NCBI GenBank assembly: GCA_030425925.1
Contig: JAUHZO010000003.1
Coordinates: 248,001-312,000 of the forward strand
DNA: 64,000 nucleotides
Direction of reading: 5' to 3'
Source: Alphaproteobacteria bacterium
Lineage (GTDB): Bacteria > Pseudomonadota > Alphaproteobacteria > Rhodobacterales > Rhodobacteraceae
Each line of letters begins with the position of its first letter. The stretch's first letter is position 1. Under the pieces are notes generated by a model that worked only from the letters and a program-made list of their open reading frames with translations, made no database searches and had not been told where the DNA came from. This document shows, one piece after another, positions 62,026 through 64,000 of the stretch. A program made the translations under genes and the position numbers.

Positions 62026-62050
62026 GCCGAAATCCGCCAGTGGGCGCGGA

Positions 62051-62434
62051 TTACTTGAGCTCGACTTCGGCGCCGACCTCTTCGAGCTTTTTCTTGAGCT
62101 CTTCGGCCTCGTCCTTGGACACGCCTTCCTTGACAGCCTTGCCACCGGCTTCCACCAGTTCCTTGGCTTCCTTCAGGCCCAGGCCGGTGATGGCGCGGAC
62201 TTCCTTGATGACGTTGATCTTCTTGTCGCCCGGGGCTTTCAGGATCACGTCGAATTCGGTCTTTTCCTCTTCGGCCGGAGCAGCGTCGCCGCCACCTGCC
62301 GGACCCGCCATCATGACGGCGCCACCGGCTGCCGGCTCGATGCCGTATTCGTCCTTGAGGATGGTTTTCAGTTCTTGTGCTTCGAGCAGCGTCAGACCGA
62401 CGATTTGCTCTGCAAGTGCTTTCAGATCAGCCAT
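62051..62434 (-). CDS. rplL: 50S ribosomal protein L7/L12
   Basis: This 127-residue stalk protein has an N-terminal dimerisation helix pair ([20 protein letters not shown]), an Ala/Gly-rich hinge ([20 protein letters not shown]) and the factor-binding C-terminal domain ([20 protein letters not shown]). It is 77 bases after rplJ. Confidence 0.97.
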   Translation of the reverse strand: MADLKALAEQIVGLTLLEAQELKTILKDEYGIEPAAGGAVMMAGPAGGGDAAPAEEEKTEFDVILKAPGDKKINVIKEVRAITGLGLKEAKELVEAGGKAVKEGVSKDEAEELKKKLEEVGAEVELK

Positions 62435-62511
62435 TTTGAGACTCTTTTCCGTTTGCTAGATGTGTTCCAACGTCGGGGCCTGCGGCCCTACGCGGGTTCA
62501 TGAGTTGCCAG

Positions 62512-63030
62512 TCAGGCCGCTTCGGCCTTTTCCTCGATGGTCGACAGGATCGAAGCGATGTTCGATGCGGGCGCGCCAATGGCACCGGCGATGTTCGAGG
62601 CGGGTGCGCCGATGCAGCCCACGATCGAAGCGATAAGCTCCTCGCGCGAAGGCATTTTCGACACGGCTTCGACACCGTTGCGGTCCAGTGCCGTTCCCCC
62701 CATCGCCCCGCCAAGGATTTCGAATTTCTGGTTCGACTTGGCAAAGTCCTCGACCACCTTGGCGGCTGCCACGGGGTCTTCGGAATAGGTGAGAACGGTC
62801 ATGCCTTCGAGAAGCGGTGCAATGCCTTCGCACGGCGTGCCCTCTACGGCGATCTTGGCGAGCCTGTTCTTGGCGACGCGGACCGAGGTTTCGCCCGCAC
62901 GCGCGCGGCCCCGCAGATCCTGCATCTCGGCAACCGTGAGACCCTCGTAGCGGGCAACCACCACGACGCCAGAGCTTTCGAAGATCTGGCCGAGTTCCTC
63001 GACCACTTTCTCTTTCTGGGCTCTATCCAC
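62512..63030 (-). CDS. rplJ: 50S ribosomal protein L10
   Basis: This 172-residue L10 anchors the L7/L12 dimers and binds its own mRNA leader. It has [19 protein letters not shown], and [20 protein letters not shown] in the RNA-binding domain. The GTG start has GGAG seven bases upstream; a longer upstream frame is not L10-like. The C-terminal helix with [17 protein letters not shown] binds L12. Confidence 0.96.
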   Translation of the reverse strand: MDRAQKEKVVEELGQIFESSGVVVVARYEGLTVAEMQDLRGRARAGETSVRVAKNRLAKIAVEGTPCEGIAPLLEGMTVLTYSEDPVAAAKVVEDFAKSNQKFEILGGAMGGTALDRNGVEAVSKMPSREELIASIVGCIGAPASNIAGAIGAPASNIASILSTIEEKAEAA

Positions 63031-63299
63031 AGTTTCACTCCAGTTGTTGGAGGGCGGACCCTCCGGCTCAGTTCGGCAGGGGGTACCTGCCACAAAGTCC
63101 GAAAGGGTAGACGCATCCTGTGGGGCCGGCCAGACAGCCGGTCCTGGAAAAGATGTCTCTTCCCGTCTCAGGAGGAATTACAGGCCAAGGGCCAACCCCC
63201 GTCTCGGACGAAATGCAAGCTGCGGCACGAATCGCGACGCAACCTGCGAGTGGACCGCATACCACGGCGGCTCTGGATGCCAAGTGTTTTCTTGGACGT
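63031..63299 (-). promoter_or_regulatory. probable L10 leader and promoter region of rplJ
   Basis: This 269-base non-coding stretch lies before rplJ. In most bacteria the L10-L12 complex represses its operon through a structured leader here. Short stems are visible, e.g. GGAGGG/CCCTCC at 63047-63062 just before the Shine-Dalgarno sequence. I could not fit the full L10-leader structure by eye. Confidence 0.45.
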
Positions 63300-64000
63300 T
63301 CAGCGGATTTGCAGCGCGTCCCGCAACGCGCGCGAGAACGCGACGGGATCGGATTCGCCATAGGCCGCCCGGACCAACGGCGAGATATGCGCCGCGTCGC
63401 GGGTGCGCGCGAACCCGCCCGCACGCTTAAGGAACCCCCGTTCGAACAGGAATTCGTCGGCATAGCCCGGCAGGTACCAGGCCATGTGAAACGGCACCGC
63501 ACCCTTGTTCACGTCGTTGATCGTGCGCGCCAGGACGTTGGTGCAGTTGGAAAAGAGCGTGTTGTAGAACCGCGGCCGCGCCGCAAGATCGGCGGTGCCC
63601 GCAAGCATCGCATCGAGCACCGCGCGCTGCTGGTCCGGCGGCAGGTTCAGTTCGTACATGTAAAGCGCATCACCAGCGACGAATTCGCTGTTGCCATACA
63701 TGTCGCGTTCGGTGGTCCAGACGAACATGTACTCGAACACCGGCAGAACCGCCGCCTTGACGGCGTCATAGCTTTCGTCTTCTTCGCGCCGCGCCTCGAT
63801 GGACGCGACATAGGCGGAACCGTCCTCGAAAGCGAAGGCCAGCATGGTGTGGGCGATGGCATCCACACTGCCGAACGGCTCCATCAGGAAATAGGTGCCG
63901 GTCAGCTTGGCGGGATCGATCTCGACATCGATCCAGTCCCTGGCGCGCGGCGTGCCGTCGGGCGCGTAATCCCAGTTCCGGACATTGCGCAGCCGGACGC
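63300..64000 (-). CDS. DUF4105 domain-containing protein (5' end outside window)
   Basis: The frame is open to the edge of the window; about 233 residues are visible. VRLRNVRNWDYAPDGTPRAR, then DWIDVEIDPAKLTGTYFLME, and AIAHTMLAFAFEDGSAYVAS match the DUF4105 family, also called Lnb N-terminal periplasmic domain, of envelope-associated proteins with unknown reaction. FSNCTNVLARTINDV carries the conserved Cys of this cysteine-peptidase-like fold. It stands in the position where rplA is normally found upstream of rplJ. Confidence 0.85.
   Translation of the reverse strand, partial: VRLRNVRNWDYAPDGTPRARDWIDVEIDPAKLTGTYFLMEPFGSVDAIAHTMLAFAFEDGSAYVASIEARREEDESYDAVKAAVLPVFEYMFVWTTERDMYGNSEFVAGDALYMYELNLPPDQQRAVLDAMLAGTADLAARPRFYNTLFSNCTNVLARTINDVNKGAVPFHMAWYLPGYADEFLFERGFLKRAGGFARTRDAAHISPLVRAAYGESDPVAFSRALRDALQIR

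Larger units (their letters stand above)
61490..62050 (-). other. rplL-rpoB intergenic region
   Basis: This is a 561-base gap without a supported gene. It contains a stem-loop behind rplL at 62006-62025 and a long imperfect hairpin at 61859-61888. On the minus strand TTGACC near 61935 could be a -35 box of an rpoB promoter, but no good -10 was found. The long distance suggests that rpoBC has its own promoter or attenuator control. Confidence 0.45.

Noticed and set aside
63300-63884. Taking the ATG at 63884 as the start of the DUF4105 gene
   Set aside because: The frame continues to the window edge with family-like sequence, so the gene is cut by the window and starts further upstream.

Overview
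The window is GC-rich chromosomal DNA with densely packed genes. Its gene content points to a heterotrophic alphaproteobacterium of the Rhodobacterales/Rhodobacteraceae (Roseobacter-like). The pointers are Hint-domain proteins, a DUF2794 gene, stop/start overlaps of the ATGA or GTGA type, and the rplJL-rpoBC and rpsL-rpsG-fusA-tuf operons. This assignment rests on gene content and protein style, not on a database search.

Layout. 1-3.1 kb: the end of a TIGR03032-type gene, a sulfotransferase-like gene and a D-galactose 1-dehydrogenase-like gene. 3.1-9.6 kb: part of a phenylacetate degradation locus, with paaZ divergent from paaI-paaJ-paaK, then a TetR-type and a PaaX-type regulator. 9.7-13.9 kb: DUF2794, an agmatinase-family ureohydrolase, an NlpC/P60 protein, an M17 aminopeptidase and a small unknown. 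14.0-18.3 kb: beta-carbonic anhydrase, a nitrilase-fold protein of unknown role, a 65-residue protein, and an SbtA bicarbonate transporter with its PII-like partner SbtB. 19-25.2 kb: asd, a WbpM/CapD-type sugar-nucleotide dehydratase, a LOG-family protein, a threonine dehydratase-like enzyme and dapD. 25.2-29.4 kb: a GluR0-like receptor channel and two tandem Hint proteins. 29.7-43.9 kb: dapE, RNase R, a GST, a WYL regulator, a lytic transglycosylase, rppH, a glycosyltransferase, ctpA, an EnvC-like protein, gpmI and a MipA/OmpV porin. 44.0-44.7 kb: a small low-GC graveyard with an IS3-type transposase remnant. 44.9-49.4 kb: the str operon (rpsL-rpsG-fusA-tuf, minus strand) with a clear sigma-70-type promoter. 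49.5-51.2 kb: a rhamnosyltransferase-like gene and a DMT transporter. 51.4-63.0 kb: rplJ-rplL-rpoB-rpoC (minus strand), followed at the window edge by a DUF4105 gene.

The strongest unusual signal lies between rpoB and rpoC, which are normally adjacent. Three unrelated genes sit there: a glycosyltransferase-like gene, a short coiled-coil gene and a low-GC gene. Two of them are followed directly by an extra copy of the first 46-50 bases of rpoC (44/46 and 48/50 identical by hand count). The third is followed by what looks like an internally deleted copy. The result reads as repeated cargo-gene-plus-rpoC-start units, comparable in layout to integron cassettes but with the essential rpoC start as the repeat.

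Secondary signals are a carbonic anhydrase/SbtA/SbtB inorganic-carbon module that encloses a nitrilase-fold gene and several palindromes, a glutamate-receptor-like channel with an atypical pore filter, a two-part intergenic repeat found at 24.3 and 31.4 kb, and a compound palindrome between fusA and tuf.
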